A DNA stretch of 64,000 bases from Leptolyngbya sp. FACHB-321 (GTDB lineage: Bacteria; Cyanobacteriota; Cyanobacteriia; Leptolyngbyales; Leptolyngbyaceae): positions 62,001 through 126,000 of the forward strand of contig NZ_JACJPI010000058.1 in the NCBI RefSeq assembly GCF_014695975.1, given 5' to 3'. The notes beneath the pieces are model-generated. The model saw only the letters and a program-made list of their open reading frames with translations, was not told the DNA's origin and ran no database searches. Positions 22,176 through 31,465 of this stretch are shown here, piece by piece. The first letter of the stretch is position 1, and every line of letters starts with the position of its first letter. Made by a program: the position numbers and the translations under genes.

Positions 22176-24509
22176 CTATAGGGGGAGCCAAACCGAGAAC
22201 GTACTGCCGCTGCCTAAGGTTGAGCAAACAGAGACTCGTCCGCCATGTAGTTCTGCCAATTGCTTGGTAAGGGAAAGCCCCAACCCTGACCCCTCATATT
22301 TACGATCGCTCACTACATCCAGTTGCTGAAAGGTTTGAAACAACAGGTGCTGCTTTTCCTGAGAAATGCCAATGCCTGTATCGGTTACTTCCAGCACTAG
22401 AAAGCGGGCATCTGGCTCAATAACCATCAGGGCAGTGTTGTCAGTAGAAACGGGTGGCAGAGTGTTTTGTTCTAACTCTAGCCCGGAGGCTAGGCGACTG
22501 CTGATAGTGATCTTGCCGCCTTCCGGCGTAAATTTCACTGCGTTAGACAAATAGTTCAGCAGAATTTGTACAACACGCTGCTGGTCTACCACTATAGATT
22601 CAACAGCCAGCGGTAATTGCAGAGAGATGACCTGCCGTTTTTCGATCGCGCGCACTTCCAGCATTTCGATCGCGTTCTGACATAGTTCAATGACATCAAC
22701 CGTTGACTTGTTGAGTTCCTGCTTTCCCGCTTCAATCTTGGCAAGATCAAGTAAATCATTAATCAGCTTCAGCAAATGATCCCCACTACTGTGGATCAAA
22801 GAAAGATATTGCGCCTGTTTAGCATTGAGATCACCAAAATGCTGTGTCAGCAACACCGTTGACAGACCTAAAACTGAAGTCAAGGGCGTCCGTAGCTCAT
22901 GGGAGATATTGGCAATGAAGTTAGATTTGAAGCGATTGAGTTCTTGCTCTTTGGCTAAAGACTTCAGCATCTCCTCTTCAGCCTGTTTCCGTTGGATAAA
23001 CAGCCCAAGTTCGGTGGAGGCTGCAATCAAGTCAATCAGCCGTTGGTCTTCTTGTCGGGCTTCAAACATATAGAACACAAGAATCGCAATGACATCATTG
23101 TTCGCAATCAGCGGGATGCCCAACGTTGCCTTTAGCCCTGCTGCCATTGCGGCTTCAGCACGGAGATAGGTGGATTCCAGCGAGACATCCTGGTGCCATT
23201 CGGTGCGTTTAGAAACCCAGACCCGACCCGGAAGCCCCTTGCCTGGAGGAAATGTGAAACCTTCGCTTGACTGTCTAAATTCATTTAAACGATCGGTTTT
23301 GCTGTACCAGGCAGGGCTGCATACCATCAGAGTCTTGTCTAAGTTAGGCACCCACGCCTCCCCAAATTCCCACTGCGTTGCTTCACACACTTTTTGGAGG
23401 GCTACCCGTAAAGCGGAATGAAAATCGGGAGAGTTGACGATGGCATGAGTCACCATCTTTAAAAGCTGACGATCTTGCTCTGCTTCTTTGTGATCGGTGA
23501 TATCGACGCACGAGCCAACAAAACCAGCAAAGGTTCCATCTGGCAACCAACGAGGCACACCCGTTTCTAACATCCAGCGATACTCACCATCGGCTCGTCT
23601 CAGGCGGTAGTCACTGGTGAACGGTTCGCGAGCTTTAAACGCTAAGGCATAGCGCTGGAACCAGGATGAGCGATCGTCTGGATGGATGCTCTCCTGCCAA
23701 CCATCCCCATACTCTTGAGCAAACGATCGCCCCGTAAAATCAAGCCAGGTTTGGTTATGAAAAACAGAACGCTGATCCTGACCATCAATCCAGATCAAGA
23801 CCGGAGCACTATCAGCCATGGTCCGAAACCGCTCTTCACTTTCGCGTAGTGCCGCTTCGTTATGCTGAAGCTCTCGCGTTAGATGATCTGCCTCCAACAA
23901 TTTTCGTCGTAACTCTAGCTGTGCAACGACCTGACGACCCAGCGCTTTTAATGCCTCAAGCTGGCTAGGATTAAGCTCACGTGGAACAAAATCGATGACG
24001 CACAGTGTGCCGAGCACATAACCGTCAGGCATGATTAACGGTACACCTGCGTAGAAACGGATGTAGGGTTCAGCCGTTACTAAGGGGTTTGTGTTAAAGC
24101 GCTCATCAGTTAGCGCATCCGGCACGAGCAAAATATCAGACTGCAATATTGTGTGACTACAAAAGGCAATATCACGTGCTGTCTCTGCCACCTCCGTGCC
24201 CACTTTTGCTTTGAACCATTGTCGTTGAGCATCAACCAGGCTTACCAGAGCGATCGGAGTATTGCAGATGCTAGCAGCTAAGCTCGTGAGATCATCAAAG
24301 CCAAGTTCAGGCTCAGTATCCAGAATTTGATACTGGCAAAGGCTATGCAGCCTATCGGACTCATTTTCAGGTAAGGGCGCGATCGACATGGATTTTGAAG
24401 ATGATTCAGCAAGGGGGTGACAGTGTTTTAGCAGCAACTTTTGTTCTAGCAACAAGGCTTTACGACTGGTGGTAATGAAGTGGCTTGAAGTGATACTGAC
24501 AAATGTCAC
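22176..24509 (-). CDS. GAF-PAS-GAF sensor histidine kinase
   Basis: A 777-residue soluble sensor kinase. Order of domains: GAF (about 60-200, ending near YIRFYAGVPL), a PAS domain with PAC tail (about 225-345, RFRTMADSAPVLIWIDG to GSCVDITDHKEAE), a second GAF (about 355-510), HisKA with the phosphorylated His in NISHELRTPLTSVLG, and HATPase with LLNYLSNAVKFTPEGG, DTGIGI and GSGLGLSLTK. There is no membrane helix or receiver domain. The N-terminal start is unsettled: GTG at 24509 gives the longest frame, while ATG at 24389 (MSIAPLPENESDRL) gives a start typical of such GAF kinases. No response regulator gene is adjacent, so it is an orphan kinase. Confidence 0.92.
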   Translation of the reverse strand: MTFVSITSSHFITTSRKALLLEQKLLLKHCHPLAESSSKSMSIAPLPENESDRLHSLCQYQILDTEPELGFDDLTSLAASICNTPIALVSLVDAQRQWFKAKVGTEVAETARDIAFCSHTILQSDILLVPDALTDERFNTNPLVTAEPYIRFYAGVPLIMPDGYVLGTLCVIDFVPRELNPSQLEALKALGRQVVAQLELRRKLLEADHLTRELQHNEAALRESEERFRTMADSAPVLIWIDGQDQRSVFHNQTWLDFTGRSFAQEYGDGWQESIHPDDRSSWFQRYALAFKAREPFTSDYRLRRADGEYRWMLETGVPRWLPDGTFAGFVGSCVDITDHKEAEQDRQLLKMVTHAIVNSPDFHSALRVALQKVCEATQWEFGEAWVPNLDKTLMVCSPAWYSKTDRLNEFRQSSEGFTFPPGKGLPGRVWVSKRTEWHQDVSLESTYLRAEAAMAAGLKATLGIPLIANNDVIAILVFYMFEARQEDQRLIDLIAASTELGLFIQRKQAEEEMLKSLAKEQELNRFKSNFIANISHELRTPLTSVLGLSTVLLTQHFGDLNAKQAQYLSLIHSSGDHLLKLINDLLDLAKIEAGKQELNKSTVDVIELCQNAIEMLEVRAIEKRQVISLQLPLAVESIVVDQQRVVQILLNYLSNAVKFTPEGGKITISSRLASGLELEQNTLPPVSTDNTALMVIEPDARFLVLEVTDTGIGISQEKQHLLFQTFQQLDVVSDRKYEGSGLGLSLTKQLAELHGGRVSVCSTLGSGSTFSVWLPL

Positions 24510-24692
24510 CCAAGAAGATTCTTCATCCCGAACTTAACATACTGTTACATTACCCAGATGGCTTGTAAGGAAGACAATCTGAATCATGCTCATCTCCAAA
24601 TTGAACTGTTAAGGCTGCTTTACAGAAGTGATTTAAGTCATAAAATCTGCCTAAAGACTGAGATTCTGCCTGTGTCAGAAGTAATGTCAATG

Positions 24693-24718
24693 CAAAAAGT
24701 GCTAGCCACAGCTTTCTC
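24693..24718 (+). repeat. 26-bp dispersed repeat, copy 1
   Basis: CAAAAAGTGCTAGCCACAGC followed by TTTCTC matches the reverse complement of 28020-28045 at 23 of 26 positions. It lies in a 284-bp gap between the kinase and sfsA genes where I see no supported gene. Confidence 0.4.
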
Positions 24719-24793
24719 TCCCTGCCTCACAGTATGTAAAGAGAAATTGATATAACCTCTTACTGATAAAATTGGTCGTGGCTTCTCGATCAC

Positions 24794-25513
24794 CTAAACC
24801 TTTAGTGAGGCAAGCCCCAGGTAGCGAATGCCGAGGGGAGAAACGTCAAAGCGGCAAGGAAGAACCTGTAAGCCAAGCGCGATCGCCTCCCTTAATAATT
24901 TTCCGTAGAGTGGATCCGCGCTATCCCCTGGTGCAAAAGCGGGGCAGTCATTCCGATTAATGAAATACAGCATCACTGATGTTGCCTCGGGTAAGAGTGC
25001 TGTCAGTTCGCGCAGGTGCTTTTGTCCGCGTGTCGTCACCGTATCGGGAAACAGCGCCAAGTTGCCCTGTACCCAGGTTGTGTTTTTGACTTCGATGTAA
25101 ATAGGGCGATCGCTCCCTGTCAGCAAAAAATCCACTCGGCTTTTCTTATCCTGACCATAGGGGACTTCAAAGCGGATTTCGCTGTATGCACCCAACTCTG
25201 GAATTGCCTTTGCCATAAGCGCCAGATTCACTACACGATTTGGCAAACTGGTATTCACGCCGACCCACGTTGGTACAGTATCGCAAACCTCAATTAGTTC
25301 CCACGTGTACGGCAACTTGCGGTTAGGGTTGTCGCTGGCAGACACATACACTTTATTGCCAGGAAGGTAAACACCCGTCATTGGTCCTGTATTGGGGCAA
25401 TGCGCTGTAATAACCTCACCTGTTGCCAACTCAATATCTGCAAAAAAACGCTTGTACCGTTTAAGCAAAATTCCAGGATAAAGAGTGGGGTATTGGTAAA
25501 GAAATTCAGTCAT
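24794..25513 (-). CDS. sfsA: SfsA family DNA/RNA nuclease-like protein
   Basis: A 239-residue full-length SfsA homologue. Historically named for sugar fermentation stimulation, the family has an N-terminal OB-fold and a C-terminal nuclease-like fold. Landmarks: LLKRYKRFFADIEL, ITAHCPNTGPMTGVYLPGN (conserved CPNTG), RVDFLLTGSDRPIYIEVKNTT (a PD-(D/E)XK-like D and ExK), and FPDTVTTRGQKHLREL. The cellular role in cyanobacteria is unknown. The gene is divergent from argZ, with 123 bp between. Confidence 0.95.
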   Translation of the reverse strand: MTEFLYQYPTLYPGILLKRYKRFFADIELATGEVITAHCPNTGPMTGVYLPGNKVYVSASDNPNRKLPYTWELIEVCDTVPTWVGVNTSLPNRVVNLALMAKAIPELGAYSEIRFEVPYGQDKKSRVDFLLTGSDRPIYIEVKNTTWVQGNLALFPDTVTTRGQKHLRELTALLPEATSVMLYFINRNDCPAFAPGDSADPLYGKLLREAIALGLQVLPCRFDVSPLGIRYLGLASLKV

Positions 25514-25636
25514 TATTTGCAGTGATTGTTATTGAACAGTGACGCTAGCGACGAGCCTCCCTGCTCCTGTAATACAATAGATCGTTGACCGTTCTTCGTT
25601 CTTTTTCCTGCGTCTACGCTGGCAGACATTTCTCCT

Positions 25637-27742
25637 ATGACATCTTCAATTCGCTTCCTCATGTGTGCGCCTGACCATTACGACGTGGATTATGTAATTA
25701 ATCCCTGGATGGAGGGTAATATCCACAAGTCGTCCCGCGAACGTGCTGTGGAGCAATGGCAGCAGTTGTTCCACCTCCTTAAAGACCATGCGATCGTCGA
25801 TCTGGTGCAGCCAGAGAAAGGCGTGCCCGATATGGTCTTTACGGCGAATGCAGGGTTGGTGCAGGGCAAGACGGCGGTACTCAGTCGCTTTTTTCACAAG
25901 GAGCGGCAAGGGGAAGAACCATTCTTCAAAGCATGGTTGGAAGAGCACGGGTTTACAGTGCATGAACTGCCGAAGGATCTGCCCTTTGAAGGTGCAGGCG
26001 ATGCGCTGTTCGATCGCGAGGGACGGTGGCTGTGGGCTGGCTATGGCTTCCGATCAGAACTAGATTCCCACCCGTATCTGGCGCGCTGGCTTGATATTGA
26101 AGTGCTATCGCTGCGGCTGATGGATGAGCGTTTTTATCATCTGGACACCTGCTTTTGCCCGCTAGCAGATGGCTATTTGCTGTATTATCCGCCTGCGTTT
26201 GATGCCTACTCTAATCGCTTGATTGAAATGCGAGTACCAGAGGCGAAGCGGATTGCGATCGCCGAAGAAGATGCCGTGACCTTTGCCTGCAATGCGGTCA
26301 ACATCGATCGCACGATCGTCCTTAACAAAGCCAGCGACAAACTGAAACAACGACTGGCAGAGGTCGGGTTTCGAGTACTAGAAACACCCTTAACAGAATT
26401 CTTGAAGGCAGGCGGCGCAGCGAAGTGCCTGACCTTGCGGGTCACTGAACCAGTGCAGGCAAACGTTCATGCTAGTGCCACGGTCGAAAGCCGCGTGGTT
26501 CGTATGGATGGACACCTGCTGGATGCAGGACTGATTAACCAGGCATTAGATTTAATTGTGGATGGAGGCGGCAGCTTTCAGGTGCTCAATTTCAGCCTGG
26601 GTGAGCAGCGCCAAAGCACCTCGTCTGCGGAAGTGAAAGTGACTGCGCCATCCCATGAGGTGATGGAGTCGCTCATGTCGCAGTTGATTGACTTGGGCGC
26701 ACTGCCGCCACCAGAGGATGTTTGTGACAGCATTCTAGAAACCGTGACACAAGCGGGAGTTTCGCCTGATGATTTTTACGTTACAACGATTTATCCCACT
26801 CAAGTGCGTGTCCAGTGCGAATGGGTGAAGGTACGTGGACAGCGAATGGATGCTGCGATCGTCGTGCGCGAAACACCTCATGGCTTGGATGCCTATTGCA
26901 GCCTCTTACGCGATTTGCAAGTGGGTGATCGGGTTGTAGTGGGTGTAGAAGGCATCCGCACCATCCGCAAAACCGAATCGCGCGAACAGCGCAACACTCA
27001 GGAATTTAGCTTCATGGGTGCAGGTGTCTCTAGCGAACGGCGGGTCGAACTTGTTGTGGAACAAATTGCGTGGGAACTCCGCCAAATCCGCGACCAGGGT
27101 GGCAAAGTCGTTGTCAGCGCTGGACCCGTCGTAATCCATACAGGCGGTGGCGAACATCTGGCGCATCTAGTGCGTGAAGGGTATGTGCAGGCGTTGCTGG
27201 GTGGTAATGCGATCGCCGTTCACGACATTGAGCAGTCCATGATGGGCACCTCGCTAGGTGTAGACATGAAGCGCGGCGTATCGGTACGGGGTGGGCATCG
27301 ACACCATTTGAAGGTCATTAACACGATTCGTCGCTCTGGCAGCATTGCGAAAGCGGTGGAACAGGGCGTTGTCACTAGCGGCATTCTGTATGAATGTGTG
27401 AAACACAATATCCCATTCTCGTTAGCTGGCTCGATTCGTGATGACGGACCGCTGCCAGATACACAGATGGACTTGATCAAAGCGCAAACCGACTACGCTC
27501 GCTTAATCGAGGGCGCAGACTTGATTTTGATGCTGTCGTCTATGCTGCACTCGATCGGTGTGGGCAATATGACTCCCGCGGGCGTGAAGATGGTCTGTGT
27601 GGATATCAACCCAGCCGTAGTGACGAAATTGAGCGATCGTGGCTCTGTTGAATCGGTCGGCGTAGTCACCGATGTCGGTCTCTTCCTCAGTTTGCTAGTA
27701 CAACAACTTAACAAGCTGACCAGCCCTTACCGCGTTGCCTAG
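25637..27742 (+). CDS. argZ: Arginine dihydrolase (ArgZ/AgrE type), two-domain
   Basis: This enzyme converts arginine to ornithine, CO2 and ammonia and supports nitrogen mobilisation from cyanophycin in cyanobacteria. The 701-residue length matches characterised ArgZ and AgrE (about 703-705). The N-terminal guanidine-modifying domain has all expected catalytic positions: Asn71 in FTANAG, the acidic motif FEGAGDALF near 117-125, His168 in YHLDTCF, and Cys264 in AAKCLTLRV. The C-terminal half (about 285-690) is the TIGR00300 LOR/SDH-like region with an NAD-type fold (VVSAGPVVIHTGGG). In Anabaena AgrE this half has ornithine cyclodeaminase activity producing proline; in Synechocystis ArgZ that activity was not reported, so the second reaction is uncertain here. 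A good terminator follows. Confidence 0.94.
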   Translation: MTSSIRFLMCAPDHYDVDYVINPWMEGNIHKSSRERAVEQWQQLFHLLKDHAIVDLVQPEKGVPDMVFTANAGLVQGKTAVLSRFFHKERQGEEPFFKAWLEEHGFTVHELPKDLPFEGAGDALFDREGRWLWAGYGFRSELDSHPYLARWLDIEVLSLRLMDERFYHLDTCFCPLADGYLLYYPPAFDAYSNRLIEMRVPEAKRIAIAEEDAVTFACNAVNIDRTIVLNKASDKLKQRLAEVGFRVLETPLTEFLKAGGAAKCLTLRVTEPVQANVHASATVESRVVRMDGHLLDAGLINQALDLIVDGGGSFQVLNFSLGEQRQSTSSAEVKVTAPSHEVMESLMSQLIDLGALPPPEDVCDSILETVTQAGVSPDDFYVTTIYPTQVRVQCEWVKVRGQRMDAAIVVRETPHGLDAYCSLLRDLQVGDRVVVGVEGIRTIRKTESREQRNTQEFSFMGAGVSSERRVELVVEQIAWELRQIRDQGGKVVVSAGPVVIHTGGGEHLAHLVREGYVQALLGGNAIAVHDIEQSMMGTSLGVDMKRGVSVRGGHRHHLKVINTIRRSGSIAKAVEQGVVTSGILYECVKHNIPFSLAGSIRDDGPLPDTQMDLIKAQTDYARLIEGADLILMLSSMLHSIGVGNMTPAGVKMVCVDINPAVVTKLSDRGSVESVGVVTDVGLFLSLLVQQLNKLTSPYRVA

Positions 27743-27786
27743 GCTGCTATTCCCTTACAACAAGTCTGAAATTAGAATCTGTACTT

Positions 27787-27826
27787 AAAGGAGATGCGGC
27801 TCAGCAGCGTGTCTCCTTTCATTTTT
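27787..27826 (+). terminator. Intrinsic terminator after argZ
   Basis: The 8-bp stem arms AAAGGAGA (27787-27794) and TCTCCTTT (27812-27819) are exact complements, followed by CATTTTTG. It lies 45 bp after the argZ stop. Confidence 0.8.
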
Positions 27827-28019
27827 GTGAACGAACGATTACCTTAATGTGTGATGCCTTCTGGTCTCACGTCATTGATAATGGAATCATCAACCGCTTG
27901 ATGGATCGGTGTTACAGTGCATTTTTTGATGCCTGTGGATAATACCTGTTCCCTTCCCACATGCCATAAAGTTCCCTCTGCCTGCAACTCTTATTAAGGC
28001 GGATTAAAAGGGAGTAATG

Positions 28020-28045
28020 GAGAAACCTGTAGCCAGCACTTTTTG
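28020..28045 (-). repeat. 26-bp dispersed repeat, copy 2
   Basis: The reverse complement begins CAAAAAGTGCTGGCTACAGG and then TTTCTC, matching 24693-24718 at 23 of 26 positions. The two copies are about 3.3 kb apart in opposite orientation on either side of sfsA and argZ. Confidence 0.4.
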
Positions 28046-28305
28046 AGTTGGTACAAATCCATCGTCTACATAATGGCGTGCTGCTCTACTAATGAAGCTA
28101 ACAGCAGGCAGATCTACCCTTAGACAGAGATCAGCAGCGATATGGAACCGAGTAATGCAGCCGCTAGTCAAGGACTTCGTAGCACAGCTAATGAAGTTGT
28201 CGAGCAACTCATTGACTGACTACACAATCAGGGGTGCTGAAGCTATTGGCCGTTATAACAGCAACATTTAAAACCATCTTTACGCTACAAAGCTCCCTCA
28301 CTCTT

Positions 28306-28512
28306 ATGGAAAGCCTTGCCTACCTCTACATCCTGTCTGAAGAAGCTGATCAACTAGGTCAGAAGCAGCCGCAACTTGTATCGCCACTTGCAAACGAACA
28401 ACCTGCTTCATCTTGTTGGGCATCCGGTATCGCTATGCAATCAGCAGAGACTTCAAGAGCCTGTGTAGACTGCGATCGCGATAGTCAGTCCTACCCCACC
28501 TTTTATCTCTAG
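28306..28512 (+). CDS. Possible small protein, 68 aa (weak)
   Basis: From ATG at 28306 a 68-residue frame begins MESLAYLYILSEEADQLG and ends near CDRDSQSYPTFYL. The first helix looks protein-like, but there is no clear ribosome site, no recognisable domain, and the second half has low-complexity composition. It may be chance. It is listed because the surrounding 700 bp has no other candidate. Confidence 0.22.
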   Translation: MESLAYLYILSEEADQLGQKQPQLVSPLANEQPASSCWASGIAMQSAETSRACVDCDRDSQSYPTFYL

Positions 28513-28525
28513 CTCACTGCATCCT

Positions 28526-28939
28526 TTAAGCTTTGAGGCGTTGCTGCAACTGCTTGATGATGTGCGATCGTCCTGAGATGGTTGCTGCCTTTGCTTCTAT
28601 CTCTACCAGCACTTTGGTTGCGAACAGCCCGCCTAGCGACGATCGCTTATAAACTGTGAACGAGTCGATCGTCGTTTGTTGCTCAAAGCCCAGTTCACTC
28701 AAGGTTGTTGTCAGCGTTTGAGTGAATGCCTTTGCATCGTTAACTGCGGCAGTGATGGAAACATTGCGATTAAAGTAAGCGCCCGTCAAGCCAGCCAGCA
28801 GACCAAACAAAATGCCAACCTGATACGGTGCACCTGTTGCCATCATATCGGTCTGCTGCGAAACCACAAACGCCGTAATCAGCGTCGTGACCACGAAGTA
28901 ATAGAGAAACGTGGGAATCAAACCGGGACCCGTCGTCAT
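28526..28939 (-). CDS. Small membrane protein downstream of coaBC
   Basis: A 137-residue protein with two N-terminal membrane helices (LIPTFLYYFVVTTLITAFVV and GILFGLLAGLTGAYF) and a soluble C-terminal domain of about 75 residues (LTTTLSELGFEQQTTIDSF, KVLVEIEAKAATISG). The start is ATG at 28939, 10 bp past the coaBC stop; the frame continues upstream into coaBC, but the encoded extension is an overlap artefact. The tight spacing implies one transcript with coaBC. The function is unknown and no family was recognised. Confidence 0.75.
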   Translation of the reverse strand: MTTGPGLIPTFLYYFVVTTLITAFVVSQQTDMMATGAPYQVGILFGLLAGLTGAYFNRNVSITAAVNDAKAFTQTLTTTLSELGFEQQTTIDSFTVYKRSSLGGLFATKVLVEIEAKAATISGRSHIIKQLQQRLKA

Positions 28940-28949
28940 AACGCATAAC

Positions 28950-30152
28950 CTAAATGGCGTGAATGAAAGCAAGTAGCTGATGCGCCATGTGCAGCTTACT
29001 ACAGGGTGCAACAACCTGCTTTCTGCCATTAAGGTCAAGCAATACTGCCTGGTTAGAGTCGCTACCAAAACCGCTGTTTGGTTGGTCAATCGGATTCGCC
29101 GCGATCGCGTCCAGCTTTTTCTGCTTCAGTTTCTCTAGCGCGGGTGTCACAATATCGCCAGTCTGAGCGGCGAAGCCGATCAGCTTTTGGTGGGGCTGTT
29201 TCAGTGCTGCTAGCTCTGCCACAATATCTGGAACGGGTGCCAACGGCAGAGACGAGGGAAGCGATCGTTTCGGCAATTTTTCTGAGCTATAACTGGCAGG
29301 TTTCATGTCGGCTACCGCTGCTGCCATAATCGTCCAATCGGCATTTGGGAAGCATTTCAGCAACGTCTGCTGCATTTCTTCTGCACTGGTCACCGCAAGC
29401 GTCTGCACACCTTCTAAAGCTGCGATCGACGCGTCTAATACTCCATGTACCAGCGTAACGGTCGCACCCCGATGTAGGGCTGCTTGTGCTAGCGCGATAC
29501 CCATCTTGCCGGTTGAGGGATTGCCCAGAAAGCGAACCGGATCAAGAAACTCTCGGGTGCCGCCAGCACTGATTAAAAGATGCTTACCAACTAAATCGCG
29601 CTGCCCACTGGTGTATAACAGCGACTCAATCTGGGCCAGCATTGCCACAGGTTCAGCCATGCGTCCCGTGCCCACTCGATCGCACGCCAAAATGCCTGCT
29701 CCAGGCGCAAGCGTATGCATTCGTGGCTGTGTCTGCACTGTCTGCCAGTTGCGCTGCACAGGCACTTGTTCCCACATATCCGTGTTCATCGCAGGCGCAA
29801 GCAACACGGGGCAGGTCGATGCCAGCACAGTATTGGTGAGCAAATTATCTGCCATGCCGTAGACTAGCTTTGCCAGCGTGTTCGCAGTCAGCGGTGCCAG
29901 TACCAGCAACTCTGCCCATTCGCCTAGCTCGATATGCAACGGGCGATCCTGGGCTTGCCAGAACGATGCATCTGTATAAGCTGCATGGCGGCAAAGGGTT
30001 GAAATCGTTAGTGGCGTGATGAATGCTTGGGCTGAATCCGTCAAGATGGCACGTACTGCAACGCCCTGCTTTGCCAGAGTTGAGATGACTTCACAAACTT
30101 TGTAAGCCGCAATGCCGCCGCTAATGCCGACTAAAACTCGCTTGCCTTGCAT
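28950..30152 (-). CDS. coaBC: Bifunctional phosphopantothenoylcysteine decarboxylase / phosphopantothenate-cysteine ligase
   Basis: CoaBC carries out two successive steps of coenzyme A synthesis, joining cysteine to 4'-phosphopantothenate and decarboxylating the product. The 400-residue protein starts at ATG 30152 ([18 protein letters not shown]). The CoaC flavin domain includes the active-site His in [20 protein letters not shown] and the motif [10 protein letters not shown] near residue 125. The CoaB half begins near residue 190 with [21 protein letters not shown] and includes [15 protein letters not shown]. It is full length. An in-frame TTG at 30176 would add eight residues. Confidence 0.97.
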   Translation of the reverse strand: MQGKRVLVGISGGIAAYKVCEVISTLAKQGVAVRAILTDSAQAFITPLTISTLCRHAAYTDASFWQAQDRPLHIELGEWAELLVLAPLTANTLAKLVYGMADNLLTNTVLASTCPVLLAPAMNTDMWEQVPVQRNWQTVQTQPRMHTLAPGAGILACDRVGTGRMAEPVAMLAQIESLLYTSGQRDLVGKHLLISAGGTREFLDPVRFLGNPSTGKMGIALAQAALHRGATVTLVHGVLDASIAALEGVQTLAVTSAEEMQQTLLKCFPNADWTIMAAAVADMKPASYSSEKLPKRSLPSSLPLAPVPDIVAELAALKQPHQKLIGFAAQTGDIVTPALEKLKQKKLDAIAANPIDQPNSGFGSDSNQAVLLDLNGRKQVVAPCSKLHMAHQLLAFIHAI

Positions 30153-30302
30153 AGAACATAAAAGTGGGAGCGGCAAAACTCAAAATGCCTATGCTTTCAT
30201 TCTGCACGTTGAGTTTTTAAGTGGCAGCAGTTCAACGCGATCGCCTGCCGCTGTAGGGAAATTCCACAGGACATCCCTACATAAGTCAACGTTGCATTCC
30301 CC

Positions 30303-30518
30303 TTAGGCTTCGTCGAAGGCTTCCATGTCAAGCAGGTGAAGGTAGGGTTCCACCAGTTCTGGACGTTGAAAGGCGATCTTCCGAAGCAGATGCCAGTCGT
30401 TTAGCCCTTCAAAGGCATTGACGTAATCATCTTTCTCCAGACGGACAGCAAGTTCTGCTACATCTGTCGTGGTCAACTGGGTCACATCCAAATGTTCAAC
30501 GCTTAGAGTCGCCATCAT
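30303..30518 (-). CDS. DUF2555 family small protein
   Basis: A protein of about 71 residues. The pattern VAELAVRLEKDDYVNAFEGL followed by DWHLLRKIAFQRPELVEPYLHLLD is that of DUF2555, a small helical family found essentially in cyanobacteria, with no assigned function. A GAGAGAGGTGG ribosome site precedes two adjacent ATGs (30518 and 30515). It lies between the divergently transcribed side of coaBC and the esterase gene, all on the minus strand. Confidence 0.85.
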   Translation of the reverse strand: MMATLSVEHLDVTQLTTTDVAELAVRLEKDDYVNAFEGLNDWHLLRKIAFQRPELVEPYLHLLDMEAFDEA

Positions 30519-30621
30519 TACCACCTCTCTCTTAAAATGCCCGAATCAGCTTGCTAACTCTAGGTATAAGCCCGTACTACATAGTACATTACTCGATCGA
30601 CTCCAGCCACGCTCTAGCAGT

Positions 30622-31275
30622 TTACTTATTATTAGGCAACAACTCTTCAACAAAACTTTGTATTAGCTTCAGTACGATCGGCTGAATTTCGTGCCCCATG
30701 TCAAATTCCTGATACCGCACATCTGCCCCTAAGCTTCGCAGGCTAGCAAGTGCCTGTTGAGCGGCAGCTAGTGGCACGACGGAATCTTGCTTGCCGTGTA
30801 TCATTAGCACCGGCGGGATGGCAGCTTGCGGCGGTACGATCGGCGCATGGAGATAGCCACTGAGCACCATCAAGCCTGCAAGGGGTAGCCCTAAACCAAC
30901 ATCCAACGTCATAGCACCACCTTGAGAGAAGCCGCCCAGCACAGTGTGAGAAAGCGGTACTCCGGTTGTCGTCGCCAGCTCTTTGAGCAAGTCGATCAAC
31001 AGTTGACGGCTAGTAGAAAGATCCTTACGGGTACGAAACTCAGACGTACTTTGAAAGTTGAAATGATTGGGAAAGTCGTACCACATCTTGCCGCCCGCTG
31101 AATACGGGTGCGAGAAGGGCGCATCGGGAAACACCAACTGGAAATCAGGCAAGTTAACTAACGATGCTAGAGACCAAACATCCTTAGCGCTGGCACCCCA
31201 GCCATGTAGGATGACGACCGTGCCTCGGGGTGGCTGACCGGACGCAGGAGGAATAGTAATCGCTTGCAGAGCCAT
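30622..31275 (-). CDS. Phospholipase/carboxylesterase family hydrolase
   Basis: A 217-residue alpha/beta hydrolase of the Abhydrolase_2 (acyl-protein thioesterase/carboxylesterase) type. The oxyanion motif is VVILHGWGASAKD at the N-terminus. The catalytic triad is in TVLGGFSQGGAMTLD (Ser), MIHGKQDSVVPL (Asp) and EFDMGHEIQP (His). No signal peptide, so it is cytoplasmic. The natural ester is unknown. Two residual short frames upstream on the minus strand are not supported. Confidence 0.92.
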   Translation of the reverse strand: MALQAITIPPASGQPPRGTVVILHGWGASAKDVWSLASLVNLPDFQLVFPDAPFSHPYSAGGKMWYDFPNHFNFQSTSEFRTRKDLSTSRQLLIDLLKELATTTGVPLSHTVLGGFSQGGAMTLDVGLGLPLAGLMVLSGYLHAPIVPPQAAIPPVLMIHGKQDSVVPLAAAQQALASLRSLGADVRYQEFDMGHEIQPIVLKLIQSFVEELLPNNK

Positions 31276-31465
31276 GAGTTTGTTCTTCTAGATGCTGGAA
31301 CGCCCATCGTAGCGCGAGGTGGAAGCCAAGATCCTTGTACCGTTGGAATGAGCTTTGCCCCTGCTGACCTGCCAAGAACTATGTATGTGGAGGCTAGGTG
31401 CAAGCTTCCGTTATCCAGCGCATCCTCCGGTACACTAATTTAGGGATTTACGGGAGTTGCGGCGC

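Larger units (their letters stand above)
27827..28525. other. Long intergenic region after argZ, mostly unexplained
   Basis: About 700 bp between the argZ terminator and the membrane-protein gene. It contains copy 2 of a 26-bp repeat (28020-28045), one weak small-gene candidate (28306-28512), a minus-strand open frame at 28004-28207 that I do not trust, and a GCGATCGC octamer near 28475. No RNA gene or transposase remnant was recognised. Confidence 0.4.

Noticed and set aside
24558-24755. 65-codon frame between the kinase and sfsA
   Set aside because: No ribosome site, no protein-like composition, and it covers a dispersed repeat.
28004-28207. 67-codon minus-strand frame after argZ
   Set aside because: It covers the second copy of the same 26-bp repeat and shows no family pattern; the shared QKVLAT residues come from the repeat.
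28940-29089. Upstream extension of the small membrane protein into coaBC
   Set aside because: It is an out-of-frame overlap with coaBC; the ATG at 28939 gives a natural membrane-protein start.
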